DNA of 64,000 nt. It comes from an uncultured Corynebacterium sp. (lineage in GTDB: Bacteria; Actinomycetota; Actinomycetes; Mycobacteriales; Mycobacteriaceae). The DNA is taken from positions 41,792-105,791 of the forward strand of contig NZ_CAMIGN010000009.1 in the NCBI RefSeq assembly GCF_946221935.1, read 5' to 3'. How positions within the stretch are numbered: position 1 is the stretch's first letter; every line of letters starts with the position of its first letter. The position numbers and the translations under genes are program-made. A model generated the notes under the pieces. That model saw only the letters and a list, made by a program, of their open reading frames with translations. It searched no databases and was not told the DNA's origin. Of this stretch, positions 1-8,462 are shown piece by piece.

Positions 1-65
1 TCGCTTCAACAAGATGGCTTAAGGATCCTTTTTAAGGGTTCCTACCCGCTCTTTGCGTAAAAATT

Positions 66-143
66 ACCCGCACCTTCCACACGGGGTTGAGATGTTGCGT
101 CACAAAGCTGCAACAGCAACCACCTTGCCTGGGTGCGGGTTTT
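66..143 (+). ncRNA. Nested-stem structured RNA candidate ending in a short T-run
   Basis: Three nested pairings are visible. ACCCGCACC (66-74) pairs with GGTGCGGGT (132-140), nine perfect pairs. Inside, GGTTG (85-89) pairs with CAACC (117-121), and TGTTGC (93-98) pairs with GCAACA (110-115) around an 11-nt loop. The outer stem runs into TTTT. It could terminate a gene lying left of the window, be a small RNA, or be a leader element for the gene starting at 224. The sequence does not decide between these. No known riboswitch class was recognised. The rest of 1-223 shows only a small stem AGCTA/TAGCT near 159-175 and the ribosome binding site. Confidence 0.4.
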
Positions 144-223
144 CGCTATGCCCTAAGCTAGTGATTTAGCTATCCAGGATTGTGAGCCTTAAGTTTTAGT
201 TTTCGAAGGAGTTCGACAAAGGG

Positions 224-1261
224 ATGAAGGATCGCTTCCGCTCAGCCCTGCTCGGCACCGCTTTGGGCGATGCATGGGGCTACCCGTACCAAAACCCACC
301 GCAGCCGGATCGCACCCCGCTGCCGGAGCAGCTGGTTATCAGCGACGATACGCAAATGACGCTGGCTCTCTGCGCCGCGATGCTGGACATCGACCGGGAC
401 AACCTGGATCGTGAGGAAGGCATGCAGGTCATCGGTCAGCAGTTCATCAACTATCACGCCGACCCGGACTACGATCGCTCCCCCGGCGCTTCGACGACCG
501 AATCGCTGGATCGTCTAAGCCAACTCGGTGCCGAGCACTGGGACGATGTGGCTTCGCACTCCGGAGGCGCAGGTGCCGTGATGCGTGTGGCCGCAAGCGC
601 ACTGCTAGCCCCGTCGGATCAGGGCGTCGGCTGGTCGGTGCTCCAGGGCGTGATTACCCATGATTCGGGTGTGGCTCGCGCTGCGTGTGCAGTAATGGCC
701 TGCCTGATGTCTGCCCGAAAAGGCACCAATCTCTTGGACGTGGCCGGGGGTCTGGCCGGTGATGAAAACTTCGACAACGACAATCTGCTGACAAACGAGG
801 AAAAATCCGACATCCTCAAGGATCTGGATACGGCACTTATTACGGATCTGACCGGTCCTGATGTGCCGCTAAGCGAGTTGATTTCCCGCGTGGATGCTGT
901 GTGTGAGCATCTGCATCCGTTCCTGGAGCAGGGAGATTTTGAGGAGCTGTACCGGCACCGCAGGAAGTTTGTGCAAATCCTCGGCCAGGGGTGGGACGCA
1001 GGTTCCTGCACGGCTTCTGCCCTGCTGCTGACGCAGTTGTACTTGGATCACCGAGAACAGTACGCCCCGCATGATTTCCTGCATGTGGCAGTTAACTGGC
1101 CGGGAAACCGCAATACCCGCACGTCGCTGACTGGTGCGCTAATCGGCTCCCACCTGGAAGGCGGAGTGGACGACTGGGAGAGTTCGCGCGAGTACCATTT
1201 TGAAACCCGCTATGATGACGCGGTTCACTGTGGCTTGTGGAAGGGCTTTAACCTGCGCTAA
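224..1261 (+). CDS. ADP-ribosylglycohydrolase family protein with altered metal-site motif
   Basis: The 345-residue protein has the DraG/ARH fold signature. It opens with a LGTALGDAWGYPYQ-like helix, has the first metal-binding motif SDDTQM (residues 40-45), and a SGGAGAVMR segment (113-121) where these enzymes carry GNGALMR. Family members remove ADP-ribose from proteins, nucleic acids or small molecules using two magnesium ions. The C-terminal motif, normally GGDTDT, reads PGNRNT at 293-298, so both conserved aspartates are asparagines (N295, N297). Metal binding at that side should be weakened, and activity may be lost or changed. GAAGGAG at 205-211 supports the ATG at 224. The gene stands alone, convergent with holA. 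Family assignment is firm; activity and substrate are unknown. Confidence 0.85.
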   Translation: MKDRFRSALLGTALGDAWGYPYQNPPQPDRTPLPEQLVISDDTQMTLALCAAMLDIDRDNLDREEGMQVIGQQFINYHADPDYDRSPGASTTESLDRLSQLGAEHWDDVASHSGGAGAVMRVAASALLAPSDQGVGWSVLQGVITHDSGVARAACAVMACLMSARKGTNLLDVAGGLAGDENFDNDNLLTNEEKSDILKDLDTALITDLTGPDVPLSELISRVDAVCEHLHPFLEQGDFEELYRHRRKFVQILGQGWDAGSCTASALLLTQLYLDHREQYAPHDFLHVAVNWPGNRNTRTSLTGALIGSHLEGGVDDWESSREYHFETRYDDAVHCGLWKGFNLR

Positions 1262-1279
1262 TCCCCAGGCACACCTGCG

Positions 1280-2269
1280 CTAACGTCGCCCTGCAATGTG
1301 TGCGATCTGGCGCACGGCGTCCTCCATGGCATAGTCGGGGTCGGCGCTATGGCCTTTCACACCTGCATCCAGGTTTGCTGTGATTTGCACCGCCTGGGCG
1401 ATCATGGGGGTGGTCCAGCGCCGCGCAGTGCGGATAGTCTTGTCCAACTTCCACGGTGCCATGCCAAACTTCGCCGCATCGCGGCGGGAGTTAATATTTC
1501 CGACACCCGCTACCTTCGCAATATCCGCCACATTGGAGCTTAGCGCGCTCGCGAGAAGGACCGGAGCCACTCCCAGCTGAAGCGCCCGGCGCGCCAAAGC
1601 CACGGCGGCTCGGACGTTTCCGGCAATGGCATAATCGGCAACCTCAAACCCACTGACCTCGGCTTTCCCTTGGTAGTACCGCTTCACTGCGGTTGCATCG
1701 ACCTGCCCGTCGGTATCAGCGATGAGCTGACTGATGGCGCTGGCCAACTGCCGCAGGTCACTTCCAACCACGTCCAGCAAAAGTTCACATGTTTCGCGGG
1801 TCACGCGCGCACCCTGAGAGCGGAATTCCTGGTCGATAAATGCCAGCTGCTCGCGGCCTTTTAGCTCCCCGGCTTGGAATACCACGGCACCAAGCTTCGG
1901 CCAGCTGTCCACGAGTTTCTTGTTGCGTCCCTTGCCGGTGTGCACGATGATCAACACCACGCCATCTGCCGGGTCTTTAATGGCCTGCTCAAGCAGTCCG
2001 ATGATCTCCTTACCCGTGTCTTCTACGCCGGTGACCACCACGATGCGGTCTTCGGCGAACAGGCTGGGGCTGAGCAGTTCAGCCAGCTCAGGGGCACTGA
2101 GTTCCGAGGCTTTACGCATCTCTACTGGTAAGTTCGGATCCCCGCTGGCTGCCCGTGCCTGTTCTACAATGCCTTGCCTGCGCCGTTCGGCGAGGAAGTC
2201 GTCGCCCCCGACGATCATGTTGATGGGTGCGGGGTGCTCAGGGGCGGGCGCAGCGGCGGGCACATTCAT
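1280..2269 (-). CDS. holA: DNA polymerase III subunit delta
   Basis: About 329 residues from the chosen ATG at 2269. The delta subunit opens the beta clamp within the clamp loader. The N-terminal IVGGDDFLAERRRQ stretch, the FAEDRIVVVTGVED segment and the C-terminal helical collar region are typical of actinobacterial HolA. The frame stays open upstream to 2392, but that part overlaps the 3' end of comEC and looks unlike a HolA N terminus, so the internal ATG is preferred; no strong Shine-Dalgarno decides it. The gene follows comEC directly on the same strand, the same order as in mycobacteria. It ends 19 bp from the convergent ADP-ribosylglycohydrolase-like gene. Confidence 0.88.
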   Translation of the reverse strand: MNVPAAAPAPEHPAPINMIVGGDDFLAERRRQGIVEQARAASGDPNLPVEMRKASELSAPELAELLSPSLFAEDRIVVVTGVEDTGKEIIGLLEQAIKDPADGVVLIIVHTGKGRNKKLVDSWPKLGAVVFQAGELKGREQLAFIDQEFRSQGARVTRETCELLLDVVGSDLRQLASAISQLIADTDGQVDATAVKRYYQGKAEVSGFEVADYAIAGNVRAAVALARRALQLGVAPVLLASALSSNVADIAKVAGVGNINSRRDAAKFGMAPWKLDKTIRTARRWTTPMIAQAVQITANLDAGVKGHSADPDYAMEDAVRQIAHIAGRR

Positions 2270-2304
2270 AGGTTCGATCTTGCCAGATCCCCGCCCATGG
2301 ATCC

Positions 2305-4305
2305 CTAACGGATCTCTAGGTTGTCTGTGCATGGGTAGTACACCGGTACCCCATTGGGCATAAAACTTGGTCTGTCGTGGGGTTTGCCACACTGCGTTAC
2401 TATCACCGCGACCTTTCCTGTCCCGCCGGCTCTCCCCACTGCCACCTCTATTTCTTGCTGTTGCCGCAGTGCCTGCGCATCATCGCGCACCCGAATCACG
2501 ATTTTGTCGCCAAGTTCTATCGGCCCACTTACAAGCGCTGCGGGTGTTTCTGGCTTTTCTAGCTTTAGGACGCCTCCTCGTCCCCATGCCCCCAATATCA
2601 CTAGGCCCCATAGCACCGTTGCCCAGCACCACCGAAGTCTGCGCCAGTGCCGAAAGAAACGCACGCTGAGCAACAGCAATGCAAGCAATCCGGTAGCCAC
2701 ACCTGCCCACGTCCATCCACCTGGGGTGGCGAGCATCGGGACACTGGAGCCAATGCTTGCCACCCGTAGAATCCAGGCTGCACAAGGCACGGCTGGGGCA
2801 ATGATGATCGTGGCCAACGGTGCCGTCACCGGCGGGTAGATCGCGGCCACGAGCGCGGCCGCCAGACCCAGCACAGTAATGATGGGAACCGCCGCTGTCA
2901 CCGCCAAATTGCATGCCACGGCTACCAGCGAAACTTTGCCTGTCATGTGAATGATGATCGGTATGGTCACAAGATCCGCAGCGATGGCCACCAACACCAT
3001 GCGCACCAGCATTGCCTGCAACTGTGTGGGATGGCCGTTTATGGATAACCACGGAATCAGTGTCATACGTGCCAGTACGGCTTTTGACCACCATGGCAAC
3101 ACCACAACAATTCCCGTCGTCGCTGCACCAGACAGCACGAAGGCATAGCTGATTGACATCTCCGGAAAGATCACCATCAGCAGAATCACCGCCGCGCAGA
3201 GAGAGGCGATCACATCCGTCCACCGGGCGGAGGCTACGGCGACCAGCCCAACACTGCCCATAATGGCCGCCCGCAGAACACTTGCTTCCGGCCCGACCAG
3301 CAGCACGAAAGCCACCAGGGCCACCCCAGCTCCCGCCAGCCGAGTAAGCCGTCCCGCTTTACATGCCGTTGCTAGAACCAGGGCGGCGCCAGTAACCACT
3401 GCGACATTGGAGCCAGAAACCGCGCTGAGGTGACTTAGCCCAGTGACGGTGAATTGATTGCGCAATGTGGAATCTTGCATGCTGACATCCCCCATCACCA
3501 TGCCAGGCAGAATCTTTCCGGTATCCCACGGCAAATCAGCGCACAATCCATGAAAGCTGGAGCGCAACCAGCTGGTGATGCGCCACAGCCCTTCCGGACC
3601 AGTGATATTCTCCGGTGCACGCGTGGCCGAGAGGGTGATGGGAAGCATCTCCGCGCCTTGGCTGGGGCGTGCGGTGGCTGCGATGTCGAAGCTCATTCCG
3701 GGTTGCAGCTCAGTGAAATCGCTGAGTGTTCCGTTACCCGCCTCAGCCAAATCCGGGCGTAGGAAGAGCGGCACCTCGCCTAGGCCATGCACGTTCACGG
3801 GAACCATCACCGTTCCCTCCGCCACCTGTTTCGGTAATCCGGCCACAGACACGCTCTCCCGCACACTGCCTGTGCCTGAGGAGAGGTTTCGCAGTTGCAG
3901 TTGAGCGTCAATAAGTAGGATCCGCAACCACGTACCCAGCCCGACTGTGCTGGCGGTGGCACCGACAACAGCAACGCTTCGCGGGAGCATCCGCCACGGT
4001 CGCCCGCGCAAGCTCCTGCGAAGATAAAGCCACCCTGCAACGCTCATGACCGTGACTACGCTGCCAAACGCGAGAGGCCAAGAGCTGCGGGTCAGGATGA
4101 TCGCGGCGGCCATCAGCCAGCACGCAAGGGCAACCGGCACGAGCCGCACATCCATACCCCGAGCTTTGGTAACCGCCTCCGGAGTGAATGGCTCTGGAGT
4201 GAAAGGATCTGGAGTAGCTGACCTCGGCAGAAACAGCTCAGCGCCTGCGGATCCCTGGGATCGACGGAACGCCGGGGATGTCGACTTTCTAGAGGGTAAC
4301 GGCAT
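2305..4305 (-). CDS. comEC: ComEC/Rec2 family DNA-uptake channel, lacking a beta-lactamase domain
   Basis: A polytopic membrane protein of about 666 residues. N-terminal hydrophobic helices lead into a soluble DUF4131-like domain and then the multi-helix competence domain with GLSHLSAVSGSNVAVV, the family signature. ComEC forms the channel that takes single-stranded DNA across the membrane. After the last membrane helix only about 100 soluble residues remain, and I see no HxHxDH metallo-beta-lactamase motif, so the C-terminal Rec2 nuclease-like domain is missing or eroded. The start at 4305 overlaps the end of comEA by 17 bp, which suggests translational coupling. A further in-frame Met precedes the first helix and is an alternative start. 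Natural competence is not established for this organism. Confidence 0.88.
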   Translation of the reverse strand: MPLPSRKSTSPAFRRSQGSAGAELFLPRSATPDPFTPEPFTPEAVTKARGMDVRLVPVALACWLMAAAIILTRSSWPLAFGSVVTVMSVAGWLYLRRSLRGRPWRMLPRSVAVVGATASTVGLGTWLRILLIDAQLQLRNLSSGTGSVRESVSVAGLPKQVAEGTVMVPVNVHGLGEVPLFLRPDLAEAGNGTLSDFTELQPGMSFDIAATARPSQGAEMLPITLSATRAPENITGPEGLWRITSWLRSSFHGLCADLPWDTGKILPGMVMGDVSMQDSTLRNQFTVTGLSHLSAVSGSNVAVVTGAALVLATACKAGRLTRLAGAGVALVAFVLLVGPEASVLRAAIMGSVGLVAVASARWTDVIASLCAAVILLMVIFPEMSISYAFVLSGAATTGIVVVLPWWSKAVLARMTLIPWLSINGHPTQLQAMLVRMVLVAIAADLVTIPIIIHMTGKVSLVAVACNLAVTAAVPIITVLGLAAALVAAIYPPVTAPLATIIIAPAVPCAAWILRVASIGSSVPMLATPGGWTWAGVATGLLALLLLSVRFFRHWRRLRWCWATVLWGLVILGAWGRGGVLKLEKPETPAALVSGPIELGDKIVIRVRDDAQALRQQQEIEVAVGRAGGTGKVAVIVTQCGKPHDRPSFMPNGVPVYYPCTDNLEIR

Positions 4306-5209
4306 CGCGCATTGCCTCGAACTTCGCAGGTCCGATCCCTCGGACCTCCAAAAGCTGCTCCACGCTGGTAAAAGGGCCATTGGAATCGCGCCAGGCGATG
4401 ATGGCCTCGGCTGTTGCTGGGCCGATACCGCTGATTGTTTCCAGCTGTGTGGAATCCGCGGTGTTGAGGTTCACCTTGCCCTCTGCACCCTCCGCGCCCG
4501 CTGTGCCACCTCTACCCCCTGCGTTCCCCGTATTTCCAGCAGTGCCCGCATTACCGGCGCTAGCGCCCTTCGCCCCGGCGCCTCCCGGTGCGGAGACGGC
4601 TCCGCCTGCATAGACCACTCGCGAACCGCGATCATCCACCACGATCTGCATACCATCGCCGACGGGTTCAGCGAGGTTGATGCCTAACACCACCGACTTT
4701 GGCAGTCCTCCACCGGCGGCCTCAATCGCTTCCCCTACGCGCGTACTGGACTTCAACCTCAGCAGGCCAGGACGGCGCACCATCCCCTGCACGCTGACTA
4801 CAACATCCTGTTCGTCGCCCTTGTCATCTGCTCCAGCTCCCCCAGCGCTTCCTTGGCCATCGCCCATGCCACCGGGGACATGTTCCGACTGTTCAACACC
4901 TTGTACCACAGGGGCGGGTGAGGTTCCTGAAGCACCAACAGCCGGCCCACTAGTGCCTGCAAGAAGTTCGGTTCCGCTCGCTTCCGACGCACCATTCTCA
5001 CCCCCGCGCTGGCAGGCGAACAGCGTCACGCAAATCAGTACCGCCACTACAACGAGACCGATCAGTGCCCGGGAGGCTCTTCCGCCAATGACTGCATGGG
5101 TGTCCAAATCGACATTGGAGAGTTCATGCTCCGGCATTGGCTGGGCCAACGCTTCAGCGCGTGCGCGTACTTTTTCTACGGAACTCTGCCGCATTCGTCG
5201 TGTAGACAT
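4289..5209 (-). CDS. comEA: ComEA-like helix-hairpin-helix DNA receptor
   Basis: The 306-residue protein has one membrane anchor (ALIGLVVVAVLICVTLFACQ, about residues 48-67), a SLBB-type segment (VVVSVQGMVRRPGLL onward), a Gly/Ala/Asn-rich linker of about 35 residues, and a C-terminal ComEA helix-hairpin-helix module with two GIGP motifs (SGIGPATAEAI and RGIGPAKFEAM). The HhH module binds double-stranded DNA outside the membrane and hands it to ComEC. The order comEA-comEC-holA is one transcription unit with overlaps. The linker is compositionally biased and probably disordered. Upstream lie two CTGTGGAAAAC repeats. Confident on family. Confidence 0.9.
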   Translation of the reverse strand: MSTRRMRQSSVEKVRARAEALAQPMPEHELSNVDLDTHAVIGGRASRALIGLVVVAVLICVTLFACQRGGENGASEASGTELLAGTSGPAVGASGTSPAPVVQGVEQSEHVPGGMGDGQGSAGGAGADDKGDEQDVVVSVQGMVRRPGLLRLKSSTRVGEAIEAAGGGLPKSVVLGINLAEPVGDGMQIVVDDRGSRVVYAGGAVSAPGGAGAKGASAGNAGTAGNTGNAGGRGGTAGAEGAEGKVNLNTADSTQLETISGIGPATAEAIIAWRDSNGPFTSVEQLLEVRGIGPAKFEAMRDAVTL

Positions 5210-5282
5210 GCGCCGAGCACACCATACGAGTTAGGCATCGTGGCCTTGCATGACAGCTTGCCAACAGCAAAAGCCCAGAGGG

Positions 5283-5311
5283 CTGTGGAAAACGTGCAGC
5301 CTGTGGAAAAC
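5283..5311. promoter_or_regulatory. Two direct CTGTGGAAAAC repeats (DnaA-box-like)
   Basis: CTGTGGAAAAC occurs at 5283-5293 and again at 5301-5311, 18 bp start to start. Read on the minus strand each contains TTTTCCACA, one mismatch from the DnaA box TTATCCACA. The pair lies 74-102 bp upstream of comEA, in the gap after degV. It may be a DnaA- or repressor-binding site or chance. Confidence 0.35.
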
Positions 5312-5343
5312 AGTGACTGACGCACTACGCTTTCGCTAAGGGG

Positions 5344-6336
5344 TCAGTCCGCTTTCTTCTTGTCTGTGCTCTTCTTGTCAGTGTTCGTCTTGTCTGCGGG
5401 CTCGTTAGCCTCAGCAGACTCAGTTAGTTCGGCCTTTCCCTGCATGGTCGCCGCCACCCCCAGTGCGCCTTGCCCCACGTGCAACTGCAGCACTTCGGGG
5501 ATGTTAACAATGCGTACCTCTACCTGCGGTAACGACTTCCAGGTCTCTATGCGAACCTGCCTGCGCAGACCATGCGGGCGCGGCTCTGGTTGCTCAGTTG
5601 GTGCCTTGAGCTGGTTGAGATCCTCCACCATCTCCCCGATCCGCGCCGATAGATCCACGGCCTGCTCCTCGGCATCGCTATGGTGCACGGCGATGTGAAC
5701 GGCCCGAGGGTTCCCACTGGCCTGTACTGCCTCGTCTATCACTAGTCGGCGAACGAAATTCACCACCCGATCCATGGCCTTGGCCTGGGTGCGGGTTTTA
5801 GCTGCCAGCGTCAATTTTCCCTCGGCCAGCTGCAGGATCGGCTTAATCGCGAGCGTAGAGGTCAGGAGCGCCTGCCCCACCGACAGTCGTCCACCCTTGC
5901 GGAGCACGTCCAATTGATGGACGTATAACCACAGCGAAGAATTCTGCAGTGACTCCTCGGCCACCGCCACCACAGCATCCAGATCCGCCCCCTGTTGCGC
6001 AGCCTCGGCGGCATTTAAAGCGGCAAAGCCCAACACCATGCCGATATTCTTCGTATCCAGAACCCGTACCTGACCGTCGAACACTCCTGCAGCAACGCAA
6101 GCATTGGCATAGGTTGCGGAAAGCTGCTTGGAAAGGTGCAGCGCCAGCACGCCTTCATCCCCGCCGCGCTCCAAAAGCCGGGCATAGCTCGCGGTCAGCT
6201 CCAAGGAGCTGAGACTCGAGGTGGTTTGTTCTTCACCCTCGCCCTCAACATGAAGATCCAGGACCGTTATGCCGGCCTTTTTAGCTACATCCTCCGGCAG
6301 ACAGCAAGAGGAATCAGTGACAATCTGGACAGTCAC
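5344..6336 (-). CDS. DegV family fatty-acid-binding protein
   Basis: The 330-residue protein begins TVQIVTDSSCCLPEDVAKKAGI, the DegV N-terminal signature. DegV (FakB-type) proteins bind a fatty acid in a two-domain fold; in Firmicutes they serve fatty acid kinase. No fakA-like gene is seen in this window, so its role here is open, but fatty-acid handling would matter in a lipophilic corynebacterium. The last 20 or so residues are a charged Lys/Asp/Thr tail (TDKKSTDKKKAD) not typical of the family. The start is GTG at 6336, 3 bp after the gpgP stop, so the two are co-transcribed and probably coupled. Confidence 0.88.
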   Translation of the reverse strand: MTVQIVTDSSCCLPEDVAKKAGITVLDLHVEGEGEEQTTSSLSSLELTASYARLLERGGDEGVLALHLSKQLSATYANACVAAGVFDGQVRVLDTKNIGMVLGFAALNAAEAAQQGADLDAVVAVAEESLQNSSLWLYVHQLDVLRKGGRLSVGQALLTSTLAIKPILQLAEGKLTLAAKTRTQAKAMDRVVNFVRRLVIDEAVQASGNPRAVHIAVHHSDAEEQAVDLSARIGEMVEDLNQLKAPTEQPEPRPHGLRRQVRIETWKSLPQVEVRIVNIPEVLQLHVGQGALGVAATMQGKAELTESAEANEPADKTNTDKKSTDKKKAD

Positions 6337-6339
6337 TTC

Positions 6340-7149
6340 CTACCTACCTTCGCTGGAATCGCGCACAGAGGAAGTGGTGGCGTCGCTACCCAAAGAACTA
6401 GAAGAACCACCTGGCAGCGCCCCCTCATCCGGGCTTGCGTCGGTGGCTACGCCAAGGTTCCACCCCTCCAGATGCCACTGCGGAAGCACCCACCAGTCCT
6501 CACGGGTGGAAGCAACCAGAGGCACCGTTGAACCGTCGACGGCCACCGGAGTAGTGCCCTTGGCCTCGCCGGTAAAACGCGGGCGAGCCAGCAACTGTGA
6601 CCAGCAAGCATTTCCCAGGCCAGTGAATACCGGGTAGTAACGCACCGGCAGATCCAGCAGGCGTGCGGTCAAAGCACCGATCGTCCCACCATGGGCAACG
6701 ATCATCACATCGCCTTCATCAAACGTGTCTGTAGCCATGATCTCCTCGATCACGGCATTTGCTCGCTCCGCAACCTCCAAGCGCGTCTCGCCTCCCGGCG
6801 GTGCCCACTGTGGATCATGGCGCCAATAAGCCCGTTGCCCTGGAAACTCACGGTCAACGTCCTCGCGCGAGGCGCCCTGCCATTGCCCCAGATCCGTCTC
6901 CCGCAAACGCACGTCGGTCGTAACCTCGCAACCGAAAGGCTCAGCAAGGATCAGCGCAGTATCGTAGGCGCGGCGCAAGTCGCTGGAGATGACCCGCGCA
7001 ATCCGCTTGTCCCCTAGCATCTGCGCCGTCACCTTGGCCTGCTGTACTCCCACTTGAGAAAGATCGGTGTCCAGCTGTCCCTGCATACGCCCCGTGGCGT
7101 TATATTCCGTCTGCCCGTGACGGACCAAGTAGACCCTGCGCTCACGCAT
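6340..7149 (-). CDS. gpgP: Histidine phosphatase, likely glucosyl-3-phosphoglycerate phosphatase
   Basis: The 269-residue protein starts with YLVRHGQTEYNATGRMQG, the RHG motif of the phosphoglycerate-mutase-like branch, with His11 as the phosphate acceptor. The second conserved histidine is in IVAHGGTIG. In mycobacteria the gene in this position (Rv2419c, next to rsfS and nadD) is GpgP, which dephosphorylates glucosyl-3-phosphoglycerate during methylglucose lipopolysaccharide synthesis. The function is assigned from synteny plus family. The last 60 residues are Ser/Gly-rich and probably flexible. It lies 14 bp after rsfS and 3 bp before degV. A plain phosphoglycerate mutase-like phosphatase remains possible. 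Confidence 0.75.
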   Translation of the reverse strand: MRERRVYLVRHGQTEYNATGRMQGQLDTDLSQVGVQQAKVTAQMLGDKRIARVISSDLRRAYDTALILAEPFGCEVTTDVRLRETDLGQWQGASREDVDREFPGQRAYWRHDPQWAPPGGETRLEVAERANAVIEEIMATDTFDEGDVMIVAHGGTIGALTARLLDLPVRYYPVFTGLGNACWSQLLARPRFTGEAKGTTPVAVDGSTVPLVASTREDWWVLPQWHLEGWNLGVATDASPDEGALPGGSSSSLGSDATTSSVRDSSEGR

Positions 7150-7163
7150 GAACGGCCTGGCGC

Positions 7164-7637
7164 TTAGAGTTCGTCCGCGTCCGGGGCAGGCCCGGCCAAC
7201 GGAAGGTCGTCAATGCTAGTGGCTTCCAGCACGTCCACGTCTACGTCGGCATCCCAGTTGCCGCCGCGATCCAGCTGCTCCACGCCTTCCACCTCGATCT
7301 GTGGGGCGTCTCGCCACAGACGATCCAGTGCGTAGAATTCGCGCTCTTGCTTGCGCTGCACATGCACTACAACATTGCCATAATCCAACAACACCCAATG
7401 CCCTTCGCCGCGACCTTCGCGGCGAGTCGGCTTTGGCCCGTCCTGGCCCACTTCGTACTCCACCTCGTCGACGATGGAGTTAACCATGCGCTCATTATCG
7501 CCACTGACGATGACGAATACGTCGGTGATGGCCAAGCGATCCGAGACATCGAGAACCAGGATGTCCTCCCCCAGCTTCTCAGCCGCTGCGCGCGCCGCCA
7601 CTCCGGCGAGCGCGATAGATTCTGCGGTGGCAGTCAA
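7164..7637 (-). CDS. rsfS: Ribosomal silencing factor RsfS
   Basis: The 157-residue protein has the RsfS/Iojap domain: EDILVLDVSDRLAITDVFVIVSG, then GEGHWVLLDYGNVVVHVQ. RsfS binds ribosomal protein uL14 on the large subunit and blocks subunit joining when nutrients are short. The domain ends near residue 115 and is followed by an acidic tail of about 40 residues. The start codon appears to be TTG at 7637, with GAAGGG a little upstream. The gene sits between nadD and gpgP in the conserved actinobacterial order, with 54 bp to nadD. Confidence 0.92.
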   Translation of the reverse strand: MTATAESIALAGVAARAAAEKLGEDILVLDVSDRLAITDVFVIVSGDNERMVNSIVDEVEYEVGQDGPKPTRREGRGEGHWVLLDYGNVVVHVQRKQEREFYALDRLWRDAPQIEVEGVEQLDRGGNWDADVDVDVLEATSIDDLPLAGPAPDADEL

Positions 7638-7691
7638 AAAATCAGCCCTTCATCATTGGTTAAAAACAAATCCAGTTTAGCAACCCACCAG

Positions 7692-8360
7692 CTATTCGCT
7701 GGAAACGTACATGCCGTGCTTGGCGATGTACTGCACCACGCCATCGGGCACCAAATACCACACTGGGCGTCCACTGGTAGCCCGCTCCCGCACGTCGGTG
7801 GAGCTAATGGCCATCGCAGGAATCTCGACCAAGGACAGGCGCCCCGCCGATACTTCCTTCGACAGCGGGTCATCGCTATCGTCATCACCCTTGGGTAGTT
7901 CGTAGCCGGGGCGAGTCACTCCCACGAAGTGCGCTAGGTCGAAGATCTTCTCCCAGTCCCGCCATGTGACGATCTTCTGCAGCGCATCTGCACCGGTAAT
8001 AAAGAACAGCTCGGCTTCGGGGTATTGGGCGCGAATATCAGCAAGGGTGTCCACGGTGTACGTATCCCCACCACGGTCGATATCCACACGGGATACCAGG
8101 AAGCGCGGGTTGGAGGCCGTCGCAATGACGGTCATGAGGTATCGGTCCTCGGCCGCAGATACCCGCTTGTGCCTTTTCTGCCATGGCTGTCCGGTCGGTA
8201 CAAAAACCACCACATCCAGGTCGAAAAGGTCCGCAACCTCGCTACCAGCAACCAGGTGCCCATTGTGGATAGGGTCGAACGTGCCACCCATGATGCCGAC
8301 CCGGGTGGGCTGTGTGGTGGTCTTTTGCACTGTTGTTTCTACCTTCTCAACTTCCTTCAC
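7692..8360 (-). CDS. nadD: Nicotinate-mononucleotide adenylyltransferase
   Basis: About 222 residues. VGIMGGTFDPIHNGHL (about 22-37) is the nucleotidyltransferase GGTFDPxHxGH signature, and AISSTDVRERA is the C-terminal ISSTxVR motif. NadD joins ATP and nicotinate mononucleotide to make deamido-NAD, the penultimate step to NAD. The longest reading begins at a GTG (8360) and adds about 20 residues before the conserved core. An internal GTG behind GAGAAGG is an alternative start, so the N terminus is uncertain. It is followed by rsfS on the same strand and faces the divergent YwiC-like gene across about 100 bp. Confidence 0.92.
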   Translation of the reverse strand: MKEVEKVETTVQKTTTQPTRVGIMGGTFDPIHNGHLVAGSEVADLFDLDVVVFVPTGQPWQKRHKRVSAAEDRYLMTVIATASNPRFLVSRVDIDRGGDTYTVDTLADIRAQYPEAELFFITGADALQKIVTWRDWEKIFDLAHFVGVTRPGYELPKGDDDSDDPLSKEVSAGRLSLVEIPAMAISSTDVRERATSGRPVWYLVPDGVVQYIAKHGMYVSSE

Positions 8361-8462
8361 CAGGTCTTTTTCTTTCCGTTCGGAAGATTCTAATCTGGAA
8401 GGGTACGGGCGAACGATTGCCCAAAATTATAGGTCAAAGCGCAAGGAGTGTCCGATCTAGCG

